Below, in pieces: positions 44,657 to 55,361 of a stretch of 64,000 nt of DNA. The DNA is taken from contig NZ_JAUOPC010000017.1 of NCBI RefSeq assembly GCF_030546805.1, forward strand, positions 1-64,000, written 5' to 3'. The translations under genes were made by a program, and so were the position numbers. The notes beneath the pieces were generated by a model, which was not told the DNA's origin, searched no databases, and worked only from the letters and a program-made list of their open reading frames with translations. How positions within the stretch are numbered: the stretch's first letter is position 1; each line of letters starts with the position of its first letter. This DNA comes from Cyclobacterium sp. 1_MG-2023 (lineage in GTDB: Bacteria; Bacteroidota; Bacteroidia; Cytophagales; Cyclobacteriaceae).

Positions 44657-47155
44657 TTAGTAAATTAACTGAAATTCAGGAAGTAACAAAACTGCCCAAA
44701 ATAAATCTTGTATGGCCTCAGGCTCCGGTTCTTCTCCCAAAGCTGCCATGGCAATTTTGAATTCCTTTTCTTGAGGCGCTCTTCCCAATAGTTGCTGGTA
44801 GACTTCCTGTACAATTATTTCTCCGGCCTCATATTTTTCTTTCCATCTGACCGCCCCTTCTTTTAGGGTACTGTTCAGCTTTTCGCCATTGGTTAATTCC
44901 AATGCTTGTAATAAACTCGCCTGACTGTCTCTACTCGTCATTACCACTTCACGGTTGGTACGCCCAAGGGCTTTAAGCAAGCCATTATTTGCTACCAAGG
45001 ATGCGCGGACAAAGCCAATGTCAGATTGCTCGGAAACTGCCAGCTGATTGGGATCATACTTCATTTCCTCCTCCGTAAATAGGGGATGAATTTTTTGACT
45101 TACTCCATCGGTAAATTGCTCAGCTGTCATTCTTCGGATAACTGCCCCTTCGAAAACAAAATCATCTTCCACAAGAAACAATGGGCTCTCTACCCCTACT
45201 GCCGGCTGTTGATAAGCTTTGGATATGGCAATTTTATATATCAGTTGCTTCAGGTTGTAGCCGTCTTCTTCAAAGTCTGTGGCCAACCAATCCAATAAAT
45301 CCTGACTCCATGGGATATTATCCATCTCGTCTGCAGGCTCCACCAAGCCTCTTCCCATCATTTGTTTCCATATTCTATTGACTATGGTGCGGTAAAGTCG
45401 GCCATTGGCAGGTTGCACCAAGTATTCGGCCAGCTGTTCCAACTTCTCAGACCTTGTGGCAGTACTGTCAATTTCACCCAATTCCTCCCAAAGAATTTTA
45501 GTTCCGGCCTGCTCTCCTGTAGGAATATCACAACGGCTAACCACCAAAGATGAATCTGCAAAAATATTGGCAAATGCATAGGCTTCTTTAAGTTTCCAGT
45601 CACTAATAAAACTGTCATGGCAGGAAGCACACTTGAGATTAAGCCCTAATATTACCTGCCCTACATTTTGTGCAGCTTGCATTTCAGTGACCTGACTTGC
45701 ATTGACATCTCCTCTCCAGCGAATGCCTTCGATAAACCCCTTGGACTTTTCATCAGGATTCAATAATTCCTTGACAAATTGGTCATAAGGTTTATTGTCA
45801 CGTAATGAGTTGTACAACCAATCGGTAATGGCATACCGCCCTTTGGTAATATAGCCTGTACCGGTATAGTCATTTCTCAGGGCATCATTCCAGAAAGTCA
45901 GCCAGTGGGTTGCATAATCGTCATTCCTATCCAGCAATTCACTTACCCAAATCGCCCTTTTATCAGGCCTGTTGTCATTCATAAAGGCCGAATATTCTTC
46001 CGGGGAAGGCTGTAAACCTACTATATCCAAGTATATCCTTCTCAGATAAACCTTATCATCCACAGGTTCTTTCCAAGCTATCTCTTGCTCTTCAAAATAC
46101 TCATCCACCCAAATATCGATGGCTTGCGTCAATCCTTTTCTTTGAGCCGGCAAGTTGGGTCGCCTTGGGGCAAGTTCTGCTACCCTAAAAACACTTACTT
46201 CCTCTGCAGCATCCGGCCAAGGAGCTCCTTTGTTCACCCAAAAAGAAATCAAGGCTATCTCATCATCGGAAAGCACCTTGCCTTTGGAAGGCATGGCCTC
46301 TTTGTGATCTTTGGGAAGCTTTATCCTTCGCACCAGTTCGCTTTTGTCAGCATTTCCCGGAATAATTACCGGACCTGACTCTCCACCGGCAAAAGTAAAC
46401 TCCTTAGAATCAAGCCTTAGCTCTCCTTTAATCTTGGCATCACTGTGACACTTATAGCAATTGTGGGCAAATACAGCCCTTACCTTGCCTACCAATTCAA
46501 TTTGCTTTTGTTCACTTAAGGTACCTTCTTCTTCAAAGGCCACCAAATCTATGTTTAGGTCCTCAGCGGAATAGGTTGATTCATTCCAAGGCAAAGTCTC
46601 TGTCAAATATTCTTCCCCATGGGTCAATGAGGCACCGAAATGTCCGGCAATTGAAACACCAAAGGCTGTGATAAATAGCGCAATTCTAAAACTTTTTATG
46701 ACTGCCTTAGGATACCCATTTTTTATTTTCCCCATTAAAAAAAGCAGTAAAAGACCCAGAATGGCCGTTGCAATCCCGGTCCACTGATGAATATCCAGCA
46801 AACGCCCTCCATATTCTTCTACATTAGCCAATAGCAAGCCTAAAACCACAGCTATTACAGCACCTATTGCCCCTGTCCATACCAAGGCCGAGATACCCGG
46901 TCTTAGTTTATGATTAAAATCTCTAAATGTAAACAACTCCAACAGGGCAGCCAATAAAAGAAAGCTTACGGGAAAGTGAACTGCAAGGGGGTGCAAACGG
47001 CCTAAAAACTTCCACAACCAAAAGGCAGTATCTGCCTCAGCTGCCTGAAACAATAGCACTGGTTCAAATGCACTCACCTCTGTGGTAATACCCAATACCG
47101 CGAAAAAAAACGTAGTCAGGGGGATTAACAGGTTACCTTTACTTATCCTTTTCAT
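44657..47155 (-). CDS. DUF2231-like membrane domain + c-type cytochrome + DUF1549/DUF1553 protein
   Basis: 832 aa. The N-terminal ~180 residues hold four or five membrane helices with LHPLAVHFPVSFLLLAALLE, as in DUF2231 proteins. A planctomycete-type cytochrome domain (PSCyt1) follows with the heme-binding CYKCH at 233-237, then DUF1549 (residues about 350-550, with a second CASCH) and DUF1553 (about 590-830, GRLYRTIVNRIWKQMMGRG). It should be an envelope protein exposed to the periplasm with one or two hemes. Head of an operon with DUF1501 and the propeller. Confidence 0.88.
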   Translation of the reverse strand: MKRISKGNLLIPLTTFFFAVLGITTEVSAFEPVLLFQAAEADTAFWLWKFLGRLHPLAVHFPVSFLLLAALLELFTFRDFNHKLRPGISALVWTGAIGAVIAVVLGLLLANVEEYGGRLLDIHQWTGIATAILGLLLLFLMGKIKNGYPKAVIKSFRIALFITAFGVSIAGHFGASLTHGEEYLTETLPWNESTYSAEDLNIDLVAFEEEGTLSEQKQIELVGKVRAVFAHNCYKCHSDAKIKGELRLDSKEFTFAGGESGPVIIPGNADKSELVRRIKLPKDHKEAMPSKGKVLSDDEIALISFWVNKGAPWPDAAEEVSVFRVAELAPRRPNLPAQRKGLTQAIDIWVDEYFEEQEIAWKEPVDDKVYLRRIYLDIVGLQPSPEEYSAFMNDNRPDKRAIWVSELLDRNDDYATHWLTFWNDALRNDYTGTGYITKGRYAITDWLYNSLRDNKPYDQFVKELLNPDEKSKGFIEGIRWRGDVNASQVTEMQAAQNVGQVILGLNLKCASCHDSFISDWKLKEAYAFANIFADSSLVVSRCDIPTGEQAGTKILWEELGEIDSTATRSEKLEQLAEYLVQPANGRLYRTIVNRIWKQMMGRGLVEPADEMDNIPWSQDLLDWLATDFEEDGYNLKQLIYKIAISKAYQQPAVGVESPLFLVEDDFVFEGAVIRRMTAEQFTDGVSQKIHPLFTEEEMKYDPNQLAVSEQSDIGFVRASLVANNGLLKALGRTNREVVMTSRDSQASLLQALELTNGEKLNSTLKEGAVRWKEKYEAGEIIVQEVYQQLLGRAPQEKEFKIAMAALGEEPEPEAIQDLFWAVLLLPEFQLIY

Positions 47156-47508
47156 TCGATTTCATTTTTCAGGGTCTAAAGTTTTATGAGCGAAACTTCT
47201 AAAATTGACAAAATCCAACAGCACAACCAAAAAAGCATATACTCAACGCAACATTAGGATCCATTTCAAATCTCACTGCAAAACCGCTTTTACCCTTAAT
47301 TAATTACTATTACTGTCTATCACAATACTATTAAAATTTTGTGATACAACCACCCTGTACTATCCTGTTTGGTTTATAAAAGTTACTTCTTGATTTACAA
47401 ATTTGCAAGATTTATTATACCAAGGGATGGGTATTGTACAGGATTGGACTTTGAAAGTAAAGTATTTATTACTTACATTTAATGCTACTATTAGCATAAC
47501 TACCCAAA
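47156..47508. promoter_or_regulatory. divergent promoter region of the two PSCyt1/DUF1501 operons
   Basis: 353 bp between divergent operons. It contains CCTGTACTATCC (around 47353) and GTATTGTACAGGA (around 47432), imperfectly inverted to each other, which could be a regulator site. No ORF is supported. Exact promoters were not identified. Confidence 0.4.
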
Positions 47509-50253
47509 ATGAAAAGCCGAATCTTCATCTTCTTATTGCCTGTACTTCTGATCCTAACTTTTTGGTTATGGCCGGGCCAAGAAAAGATAAGCTATAATCG
47601 CCAAATCCGGCCCATTATCAATAACAAATGCATTTCTTGCCACGGAGGTGTCAAACAATCTGGGGGTTTTTCCTTGCTCTTTGAAGAAGAGGCCAAAATG
47701 AATACTGAATCCGGAAAGCCTGCTATAATTCCCGGAGATGCTGAGGCTTCAGAAATGGTCACACGCCTTACACACCACGATCCCGAGCTAAGAATGCCAT
47801 TGGGCAAAGACCCTTTGACCCAAGAAGAAATTGAACTGATCAAAGAATGGATCAATCAGGGAGCAAACTGGGAAAAGCACTGGGCATATATCCCTCCAAA
47901 AAAAGACCTAGAAGTGCCTTCTGTGGATAGTGAAATACCCGCACAAAACGAAATTGACCATTTTATTTTCAGGAAATTGGCTGAGATGGAGCTAAATCCA
48001 AACGAAGAGGCTCCCAAAGAATTGCTGCTCCGAAGGTTAACTTTGGATCTTACCGGCTTGCCACCGGAACTGCAAGCTTATGATGATTTTATGGCTGACA
48101 CTTCTCCAAATGCTTACGAAAACAAGGTTGACCAACTGCTGGCCTCGCCCCATTTTGGAGAGAAGTGGGCCGCCTTTTGGATGGACCTTGCACGCTATTC
48201 TGATTCCAAAGGCTATGAAAAGGATTTGCATAGAGAAATCTGGAAGTACAGAGATTGGCTGATAGAAGCCTTTAATCAAGACATGCCCTTCGACCAATTT
48301 ACCATTGCGCAATTGGCCGGAGACCTATTGCCTGATCCGACTGAATCTGACTTATTGGCCACTGCTTTCCACAGAAACACCATGGCAAACGATGAAGGCG
48401 GAACAAATGATGAGGAGTTTAGGGTAGCCGCAGTAATGGAGAGGGTAGGTACTACCTATGAAGTTTGGCAGGGCACCACCATGGCATGTGTGCAATGCCA
48501 TAGTCATCCCTATGACCCTATCAGACACGAGGAGTTTTACAAAAGCCAGGCCTTTTTTAACAATACCCAAGACAAAGACCTTTACAACGAACAACCCAAA
48601 GTTTTTACCTATGAAAAAGAAAGTGAGCAAAAGGTCAAAGACCTGCTATCTTGGGTAAATGAAAACCTAAAGCCCTCCGAAAAGCTTCCGGAAATCAGCG
48701 ATAACTACCTGCACAGGCAAAAGCAAGACCTCCTGTATACTTTGGGCTACAGAAAGGTTGAAGCAGAGGAGTTTCAAGACAAAAGCCGGTTTATCGAATT
48801 GGTTGCGCATGACCAGGAATCTATTTGGCAAGTGCAGGACAGTTCATGGATCATGTTCGAGAATGTTGACTTGACAGATATTAAAGCCATCTCTATGGGT
48901 TATGCCTCCCTGTATGGAGCCAAGGTGGAAATAAGATTGGACTCAATCCTTGGCAGAAAAATAGGAGAGGGAACCTTTGGAATAACCGACACAAGTTTTC
49001 CAGGCAATCGGCCCAAAGATTGGGAAACAATAAAGGTGGCGATTGAACCGATTTCGGGAAAACGAGATCTCTTTTATTACTTTAAAAAAGACAAAACCTT
49101 TGCCCAAGACCTCATCCGTGTAGACTGGGTCTTTTATCATGAAAAAGCTCCTTTAAAAGACAAGTATCCTCTGAGTTTCCAGGCCAAGTTGGTGGAACTA
49201 TCCAATACAAAAGCCATAGAAACCCCTATTCTAAAAGATCTACCAAAATCACGTTCAAGAAGCACCTTTGTATTTGAGCGGGGCGACTGGCGTTCAAAGG
49301 GAGAAGAAGTAACAGCCAACACCCCTGAAATAATGGGAACAATCAACAAGGAAAAACCCGATAGGTTGGATTTTGCCAAATGGTTGGTAAGTGGTGAGAA
49401 CTCCCTCACCTCCCGCGTTATTGTCAATCGCATTTGGGAGCAAATATTTGGTTTTGGAATCGTCGAAAGCATGGAGGACTTTGGAAGCCAGGGGATCCCT
49501 GCCAGTCATCCCGAACTATTGGATTGGTTGGCGGTAAACTTTCAGGAAGACATGAATTGGTCCATGAAAAAACTGATCAAAAAAATAGTCATGTCCCAAA
49601 GCTATAGACAAAGCTCGGCAACAAACGAGGAAAAGATTAAAAAGGATCCGTATAACAAGTTCTTATCCAGAGGCTCAAGAACTAGACTGCCTGCCGAAAC
49701 CATTAGAGACCAAGCCTTGGCCATCAGCGGTTTATTGAATGAAAAACAATTGGGACCAAGTGTAATGCCTTACCAGCCTGAGAACATCATCAGCTTTGGA
49801 GGAAAGTTTTGGTTCCCAAGTGAGGGAGAGGAAAAATACCGAAGAGCAGTGTACACTTACTGGAAGAGAACCCACCCTTATCCTTCTTTTGTCACTTTTG
49901 ATAGTCCCTCCAGAGAAGTATGTACTTCCAGAAGGATAAGAACGAACACCCCACTTCAATCTCTCGTTTTATTAAATGATCCTGTTTATATAGAAGCGGC
50001 AGATGCTTGGGCAAAACGCATATTGAAAGAAAGCGGAGGCGACATAAAAAATGGCATTGAAAAAAATCTACGGCTGGTTACTGCCAAAGTGCCTGAGCCG
50101 GAAAAAGTAGAAGTCCTCCACCAACTTTATTTGGAATCGCTTGCTTACTATCAAGAAGAAGGCAAAGAACTGGATAAAAATGCAGAACTAGCAGCCATGC
50201 GAATGGTTAGTAATGCCATGTTAAACTTAGATGAATTTGTAACCAGAAGATAG
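47509..50253 (+). CDS. PSCyt1 c-type cytochrome + DUF1549/DUF1553 protein
   Basis: 914 aa. Signal-like N-terminal helix (residues 4-22), then PSCyt1 with CISCH at 41-45, DUF1549 at about 150-360 (SPHFGEKWAAFWMDLARYSD, CVQCHSHPYDPI), an inserted ~200-residue beta-rich region, and DUF1553 from about 615 to the end (SRVIVNRIWEQIFGFGIVES, RLPAETIRDQAL). Paralogous to the product of 44657-47155 but with the more common architecture and without the N-terminal membrane domain. The DUF1501 gene follows after one base. Confidence 0.9.
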   Translation: MKSRIFIFLLPVLLILTFWLWPGQEKISYNRQIRPIINNKCISCHGGVKQSGGFSLLFEEEAKMNTESGKPAIIPGDAEASEMVTRLTHHDPELRMPLGKDPLTQEEIELIKEWINQGANWEKHWAYIPPKKDLEVPSVDSEIPAQNEIDHFIFRKLAEMELNPNEEAPKELLLRRLTLDLTGLPPELQAYDDFMADTSPNAYENKVDQLLASPHFGEKWAAFWMDLARYSDSKGYEKDLHREIWKYRDWLIEAFNQDMPFDQFTIAQLAGDLLPDPTESDLLATAFHRNTMANDEGGTNDEEFRVAAVMERVGTTYEVWQGTTMACVQCHSHPYDPIRHEEFYKSQAFFNNTQDKDLYNEQPKVFTYEKESEQKVKDLLSWVNENLKPSEKLPEISDNYLHRQKQDLLYTLGYRKVEAEEFQDKSRFIELVAHDQESIWQVQDSSWIMFENVDLTDIKAISMGYASLYGAKVEIRLDSILGRKIGEGTFGITDTSFPGNRPKDWETIKVAIEPISGKRDLFYYFKKDKTFAQDLIRVDWVFYHEKAPLKDKYPLSFQAKLVELSNTKAIETPILKDLPKSRSRSTFVFERGDWRSKGEEVTANTPEIMGTINKEKPDRLDFAKWLVSGENSLTSRVIVNRIWEQIFGFGIVESMEDFGSQGIPASHPELLDWLAVNFQEDMNWSMKKLIKKIVMSQSYRQSSATNEEKIKKDPYNKFLSRGSRTRLPAETIRDQALAISGLLNEKQLGPSVMPYQPENIISFGGKFWFPSEGEEKYRRAVYTYWKRTHPYPSFVTFDSPSREVCTSRRIRTNTPLQSLVLLNDPVYIEAADAWAKRILKESGGDIKNGIEKNLRLVTAKVPEPEKVEVLHQLYLESLAYYQEEGKELDKNAELAAMRMVSNAMLNLDEFVTRR

Positions 50254-50254
50254 A

Positions 50255-51718
50255 ATGAATATTTGGGAAGAAGCATTTATCCGAAAAGCGCAATACAATA
50301 GCAGGAGGCATTTCTTAAAAAAATGTACTTCAGGTCTTGGCGCATTGGCTATGGGCTCGCTGATGGGTTGTGGAAATAATTCGGGAGCTAAGCAAGTAGC
50401 AGGGTCTTTTTTAGACAAGAAAGCCTCTCATTTTGCTCCCAAGGCAAAGAGTGTCATTTTCCTTCATATGGCAGGAGGACCTTCCCACTTGGAGCTTTTT
50501 GATTTCAAACCCACGCTTCAGAAATTAAATGGCCAGGATACCCCGCAGTCCTTGATGGAGGGTAAAGAGTTTGCCTTCCTGAAAGGCACACCGAAACTAC
50601 TTGGCCCACAGGCAAATTTTGGTCAATATGGCCAATCCGGTGCTTATGTATCAGATTATATGCCGGAATTCTCCAAAATGGTGGATGAAGTGAGCTTCCT
50701 AAAAGCCATGCATACGAATGAATTTAACCATGCTCCGGCACAGTTATTTATGCATACCGGTAGTCCACGACTGGGCAAACCGAGTATAGGTGCTTGGTCT
50801 GTATACGGCCTTGGATCAGAGAATGAAGACCTACCGGGATATGTTGTACTCACATCAGGAGGAGGAGCTATAAGTGCCGGTAAAAGTGCTTGGGGAAGTG
50901 GTTTTTTACCCACCATTTACCAAGGGGTACAATGTCGCTCGGAAGGAGATCCCGTACTGTTTTTGTCCAATCCAAAATCCATCGACAGCCACCTCAGAAA
51001 AAAATCCATTGATGCCATCAACAAAATCAATGAAATGGAATTTAAGGAATCAAATGATCCTGAAATTCTAACCCGAATTTCCCAATACGAGCTGGCTTTT
51101 CGCATGCAGACTTCTGTACCCGAAACCATGAATATCAATGATGAGCCGGAATACATCCACCAAATGTATGGCACCAACCCGGGAAAAGCCTCTTTTGCCA
51201 ACAATTGTTTGCTGGCAAGAAGGTTGGTAGAGAAAGGCGTGCGCTTCGTACAACTTTTCGACAACCGCTGGGACACCCATGGTGTGGGAGCAGGCAATGG
51301 TGTAGGTGAAGGAATGCGCAGGTCTTGTAAAACCATAGACCAGCCCATTGCGGCTTTGCTAAGAGACCTCAAGCAAAGGGGGCTATTGGATGACACACTT
51401 GTGGTATGGGGTGGTGAATTTGGCAGAACCCCAATGATGGAATCCAGAACAGGAGAAGGTTTTGATGGCAGAGACCATCACTTGGAAGCATTCACCATGT
51501 GGATGGCAGGAGCAGGTGTTAAAAAAGGCCACATCCATGGCGCTACCGATGAAATAGGCTACTACGGTATAGAAGGTCGTACCCATGTTCATGATTTACA
51601 AGCTACCATCTTGGAAAGATTGGGTTTTGATCATGAAAAACTTACCTATGAATTTCAAGGAAGGGATTTCAGGCTGACAGATGTCCATGGAAAAGTAATC
51701 AATGAAGTGCTGAGCTGA
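50255..51718 (+). CDS. DUF1501 domain protein, Tat-exported
   Basis: 487 aa. The N-terminus has SRRHFLKKCTSGLGALAMGS, a twin-arginine signal, followed by LMGC, a possible lipobox. The DUF1501 domain has FLHMAGGPSHLELFDFK at the start, WDTHGVG, VVWGGEFGRTPM and GRDHH near the end. Partner of the preceding PSCyt1/DUF1553 gene (1-bp spacing). Paralogue of the product of 43214-44641. Confidence 0.92.
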   Translation: MNIWEEAFIRKAQYNSRRHFLKKCTSGLGALAMGSLMGCGNNSGAKQVAGSFLDKKASHFAPKAKSVIFLHMAGGPSHLELFDFKPTLQKLNGQDTPQSLMEGKEFAFLKGTPKLLGPQANFGQYGQSGAYVSDYMPEFSKMVDEVSFLKAMHTNEFNHAPAQLFMHTGSPRLGKPSIGAWSVYGLGSENEDLPGYVVLTSGGGAISAGKSAWGSGFLPTIYQGVQCRSEGDPVLFLSNPKSIDSHLRKKSIDAINKINEMEFKESNDPEILTRISQYELAFRMQTSVPETMNINDEPEYIHQMYGTNPGKASFANNCLLARRLVEKGVRFVQLFDNRWDTHGVGAGNGVGEGMRRSCKTIDQPIAALLRDLKQRGLLDDTLVVWGGEFGRTPMMESRTGEGFDGRDHHLEAFTMWMAGAGVKKGHIHGATDEIGYYGIEGRTHVHDLQATILERLGFDHEKLTYEFQGRDFRLTDVHGKVINEVLS

Positions 51719-51783
51719 TTATATAGAAATTTATGGGCGAATTTACTTCAAGTAAACATTAAATACGCAAGGCTTTAATGGCT

Positions 51784-54135
51784 TCAATGCTTAACAATTT
51801 TGTAAGATTGAGTTTTATTGGAAAAATAAACTTTCAGAATATATGTCCCATTAGCCAAACCTCCAACTCTTATTTCAGTAGTATCATCAGTGGAAATTAA
51901 AGATTTACCAGAAAGGTCAACAACCTCAAGCTTACTGGGAGGAACATTGGATGTAACCCGGATTCTATCACTTGTTGGATTAGGATAAATTTTAACTGGA
52001 ACGCGGGCATTTTCACCGTCTAGGTATATATTGTTGGACCTACTAACACAACCATATTGATTTATCGTTTCTACATAATAATTCCCTGATTGATAAACGT
52101 ATATAAATTCTTGATTTTTATAGCTTGCTTGCTCAGCCCCATCCAAAAACCAATTTAAGGAATTAAAGTTATCATTATCTACAAATAATTTGTTCCCAGT
52201 TGATTCCAGTTTCAGTGAAACCCTAGGATTAATTTTAATTACTAAGGTATCATTTGATAAACATCCGGTATTTTTATTCCTAACCTCCAAATGAAACATA
52301 AACGTTCCAAGTGCATCATCAGTCATTACTTCCAATTCATTGGATGCTAAATCCGCTGAAGTAAATATCTCAGGTATTGTCCACGAATATTCATAAGCCT
52401 CATTAAATGTAGTTGACAAATATATTGTATCACCTAGGCATAATTCTCTATTTCCTTCTAGTTCAATTTCAGGACTAGGCAACACAATTATATTGGTATT
52501 TTCATCCGCTTCTAATTCTTGATCAACCTTAATTCTTATAGGAGGTACAGGGCATCTAGTATCACCATTGATTTGTACTTCATACACCCCTTCTTTAGTA
52601 ATATATATTTCCTTTTGATTGTCTTTGTCCAAATCGATCCCGTCAAGAGTCCATTTTGTATAAGTTGTATATGGGTTTTCGTCTATAGATAGGAGTAATG
52701 AATCTCCTTGACAGAAGTTCGTGGAATAATTAAGTGTAAAATTATTAGAATCAGGACATAGGTTTGAACTGTTATCAATTGCCTTGGATAAAAAGAAATC
52801 GCTTTCATTATTCCCACTGTTATTTTTTATCGAAACATTGTCACCAAAATTCAATAAATCACTTGTGTAGTGTCCAGCCATATAAACACCTGATGAATGA
52901 GGTGAAAGCCTTAGTCCCAGGTCATCTCCCTTACCTTCAGCTGCTGAAACCCATTGTGGAAAACCTATTTCGTTAAATTTCACAATTACTGCATCTTTAT
53001 CCCCTGAAGACGTGAAATTCAAATGACCAATATTCATGGCTCCTGAGAAACCTGCAGATAAAAACACATCCTGCCCATTAGTAGCTAAGTCCCATTTTTT
53101 CTTGGCGCTAGTACCTGTTACGAATTGCCCTAAATTTTCAAAGTGATCGATAAATTGAATAGACAATATTTCACCTTTTGGACTTACTTTGGACACAAAC
53201 ATTTTTTGATCGATGTCTTGGTAATTTTCTGCCCAAGTGCCAGTAATAATTGCTTCTTCTTGGTCATTTACCGTTATGGAATAAGTAGATGAGGACAAAG
53301 GGGCTTCAATAGAATTAGCCCATTCAAATTCTTCCTCATGGTTGTATTTGAATATGAAACCAAGATTATTATTTGTTCTTTCATAGGTAATATTATCAAA
53401 ATTAATCGTCTTACCTTCTGAATAACCAACAGCATAAACCCCTTCATCACTTACTGCAATGTCATAAATATATCCATCATAAGTACTCCCAGGATTTTTT
53501 ACAGATAGTACTTGCCCATCAGGAGAAAGTTTAACCAATAACATATCTGAATTGCTCCCTTCTTTCCCTCTTACCTTATAAACTGAATCGCCTAGTTGAA
53601 TAGGGTCTTCGAAATTACCGCCGAAATATACATTATTAGATGGATCAATAGCAATGGCATTTACATATGATCTGCCTACTTTATTGATGGTTCCAAAATC
53701 CTTTGACCAAACCAATTCCCCATTTTGCGTAAACTTCATTACAAATATTCTGGACTGGTATCCACCTGTTAAGGTAATTCCGCCATAAGTGAATCCCCTG
53801 GCATATATTCCTGCCAAGTAAACATTCCCTTCAGAATCTACTGCAATATCTACTCCTGAGGTTTCGTAGTTTCCAAAACTAACCTCCCAAGCAGGCACTC
53901 CTTCAGACGTAAATTTAACTAAATATGCTCCTGGATTTTCAAAGGTGGTTTCTCCTATTGTTGTACCACTAGAAAGACCTCCACATAAATAAACGTTGTC
54001 ATTCAAATCACTAGTTAAGCCAATAGCATAATCGCTAGTCCAACTTCCTGACCCCACTGCCCACTGAAAGTCTTGGCTTAACAATGTTTGAACTTGGGCA
54101 AGCAAAAAAATTATAACGCCAAATAAAAATCTCAT
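51784..54135 (-). CDS. T9SS type A sorting-domain beta-propeller protein
   Basis: 783 aa with signal peptide (first ~20 residues, ending LLSQ). Residues about 25-450 form SBBP-like propeller repeats: VYLCGGLSSG, VYLAGIYARG, VYFGGNF, VYAVGYSEG, VYMAGHYTS. Then a cysteine-containing Ig/PKD-like region (about 460-690) and a C-terminal type A sorting domain (VKIYPNPTSDRIRV ... YILKVYFSNKTQSYKIVKH). Secreted through T9SS to the surface; binding partner unknown. Monocistronic, with a 182-bp gap to the amidohydrolase gene. Confidence 0.85.
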   Translation of the reverse strand: MRFLFGVIIFLLAQVQTLLSQDFQWAVGSGSWTSDYAIGLTSDLNDNVYLCGGLSSGTTIGETTFENPGAYLVKFTSEGVPAWEVSFGNYETSGVDIAVDSEGNVYLAGIYARGFTYGGITLTGGYQSRIFVMKFTQNGELVWSKDFGTINKVGRSYVNAIAIDPSNNVYFGGNFEDPIQLGDSVYKVRGKEGSNSDMLLVKLSPDGQVLSVKNPGSTYDGYIYDIAVSDEGVYAVGYSEGKTINFDNITYERTNNNLGFIFKYNHEEEFEWANSIEAPLSSSTYSITVNDQEEAIITGTWAENYQDIDQKMFVSKVSPKGEILSIQFIDHFENLGQFVTGTSAKKKWDLATNGQDVFLSAGFSGAMNIGHLNFTSSGDKDAVIVKFNEIGFPQWVSAAEGKGDDLGLRLSPHSSGVYMAGHYTSDLLNFGDNVSIKNNSGNNESDFFLSKAIDNSSNLCPDSNNFTLNYSTNFCQGDSLLLSIDENPYTTYTKWTLDGIDLDKDNQKEIYITKEGVYEVQINGDTRCPVPPIRIKVDQELEADENTNIIVLPSPEIELEGNRELCLGDTIYLSTTFNEAYEYSWTIPEIFTSADLASNELEVMTDDALGTFMFHLEVRNKNTGCLSNDTLVIKINPRVSLKLESTGNKLFVDNDNFNSLNWFLDGAEQASYKNQEFIYVYQSGNYYVETINQYGCVSRSNNIYLDGENARVPVKIYPNPTSDRIRVTSNVPPSKLEVVDLSGKSLISTDDTTEIRVGGLANGTYILKVYFSNKTQSYKIVKH

Positions 54136-54317
54136 TTATCCTAATTATTAAAACTACAAATATAGAAGATTTTTTATGCCTATCGTTTTTACAATCGACA
54201 TTATTATCTCACTACAAATTAGTTTAGTAATAACAAGCTTTAAAAGTCTGTGTGTTTCAATGACTTGATTATTAAAACAAAAATTTAAATCTTTTCCCAA
54301 TCTTATCTTTGGGATGA

Positions 54318-55361
54318 CTACTTAGAATCACCCAGTCCATATCCGAGCTTAGCCAGCCCATCCTTTACCCGAGGATATAGCCGCATGGCATTTTTATAGT
54401 AGATCTTTTCCAAAACTTCTCTAGGCAATTCCAATCCCAGGGTTTCCGGACCACCAAAAAAACCACCATTTACCATATCTCCGGTTTCTAGAATCTGAAA
54501 AGCCCTTGAGTACTGCTCGGCCCTTTGGCTTATTTCTTCGTTTTTAACATTGCCTATATCTGTTCCAAAGACAATTCTATCCGCCCATTCAATCATAAAA
54601 GACCGGAGGTTTTCCCTATCCACCAGATGATAATATTGAAAGGTTGCGGCCAAATCGATGTTTAGGTTGGGAAAAGTGGCCAGCATATTGCGCAAATAGT
54701 CTATTTGAGCATCCTGGCAAATCAGCCAGTTGGCATGAGCCATGACCACACGCAGGTCCGGATGTTTCTCCAGCACATTCCGCCAGGCATTTATTTGTGT
54801 CCAATATTCTATGGGGTCTGCCAACCATGCTGTCCTATTACCAAAAGGCCCGTTGGGGTCAGCAACATGGATAGAGGCACCCATAAAGCCTATCCGCTCC
54901 ATTTCAGCAAAGGTGGCTTCATGAGCAGGATCATCAATATAAGGATAGCCGTCTTCCTTTTTCTTCAGTGTCCTATACCAAGGTCCGGACCAAATCTTAT
55001 AACCAACAAATCCTTGTTCCTTGAATTTTTTCAAGGATTCAGGAGCATAACTTAATCCATCATGCGCCTTAAAATCCGCAATCCCACAGAGCATCCTTCC
55101 CTTCCCGGCTTGCTCTACTTCTACTATATTTAATAAGGGAGTATTTCGATCTCCCAAGTTAATCCATAAAGCCATGTCTATGTTTTTCTCCTCCCGCAAG
55201 AGTTCTCCTAGGCTAAGGTAATTTGAAATACCAGAAATGTCTCCGGCAACATGGGTATGCACATCAATCCTCGGGATATCGGGATAATTGGACTTAAACT
55301 GACCGAATACCTGCGTAATGGATACCATCACACCAAAAATCAGTAATATCATTTGTTTCAT
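54318..55361 (-). CDS. secreted amidohydrolase family protein
   Basis: 347 aa. Signal peptide (MKQMILLIFGVMVSITQVFG) then an amidohydrolase TIM barrel: DVHTHV with His35 and His37, MAHANW, and FGTDIGN near the end, all consistent with metal-dependent hydrolysis or decarboxylation. The substrate is unknown. The frame is open for 27 more codons upstream, but the start at 55361 gives the signal peptide. Confidence 0.85.
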   Translation of the reverse strand: MKQMILLIFGVMVSITQVFGQFKSNYPDIPRIDVHTHVAGDISGISNYLSLGELLREEKNIDMALWINLGDRNTPLLNIVEVEQAGKGRMLCGIADFKAHDGLSYAPESLKKFKEQGFVGYKIWSGPWYRTLKKKEDGYPYIDDPAHEATFAEMERIGFMGASIHVADPNGPFGNRTAWLADPIEYWTQINAWRNVLEKHPDLRVVMAHANWLICQDAQIDYLRNMLATFPNLNIDLAATFQYYHLVDRENLRSFMIEWADRIVFGTDIGNVKNEEISQRAEQYSRAFQILETGDMVNGGFFGGPETLGLELPREVLEKIYYKNAMRLYPRVKDGLAKLGYGLGDSK

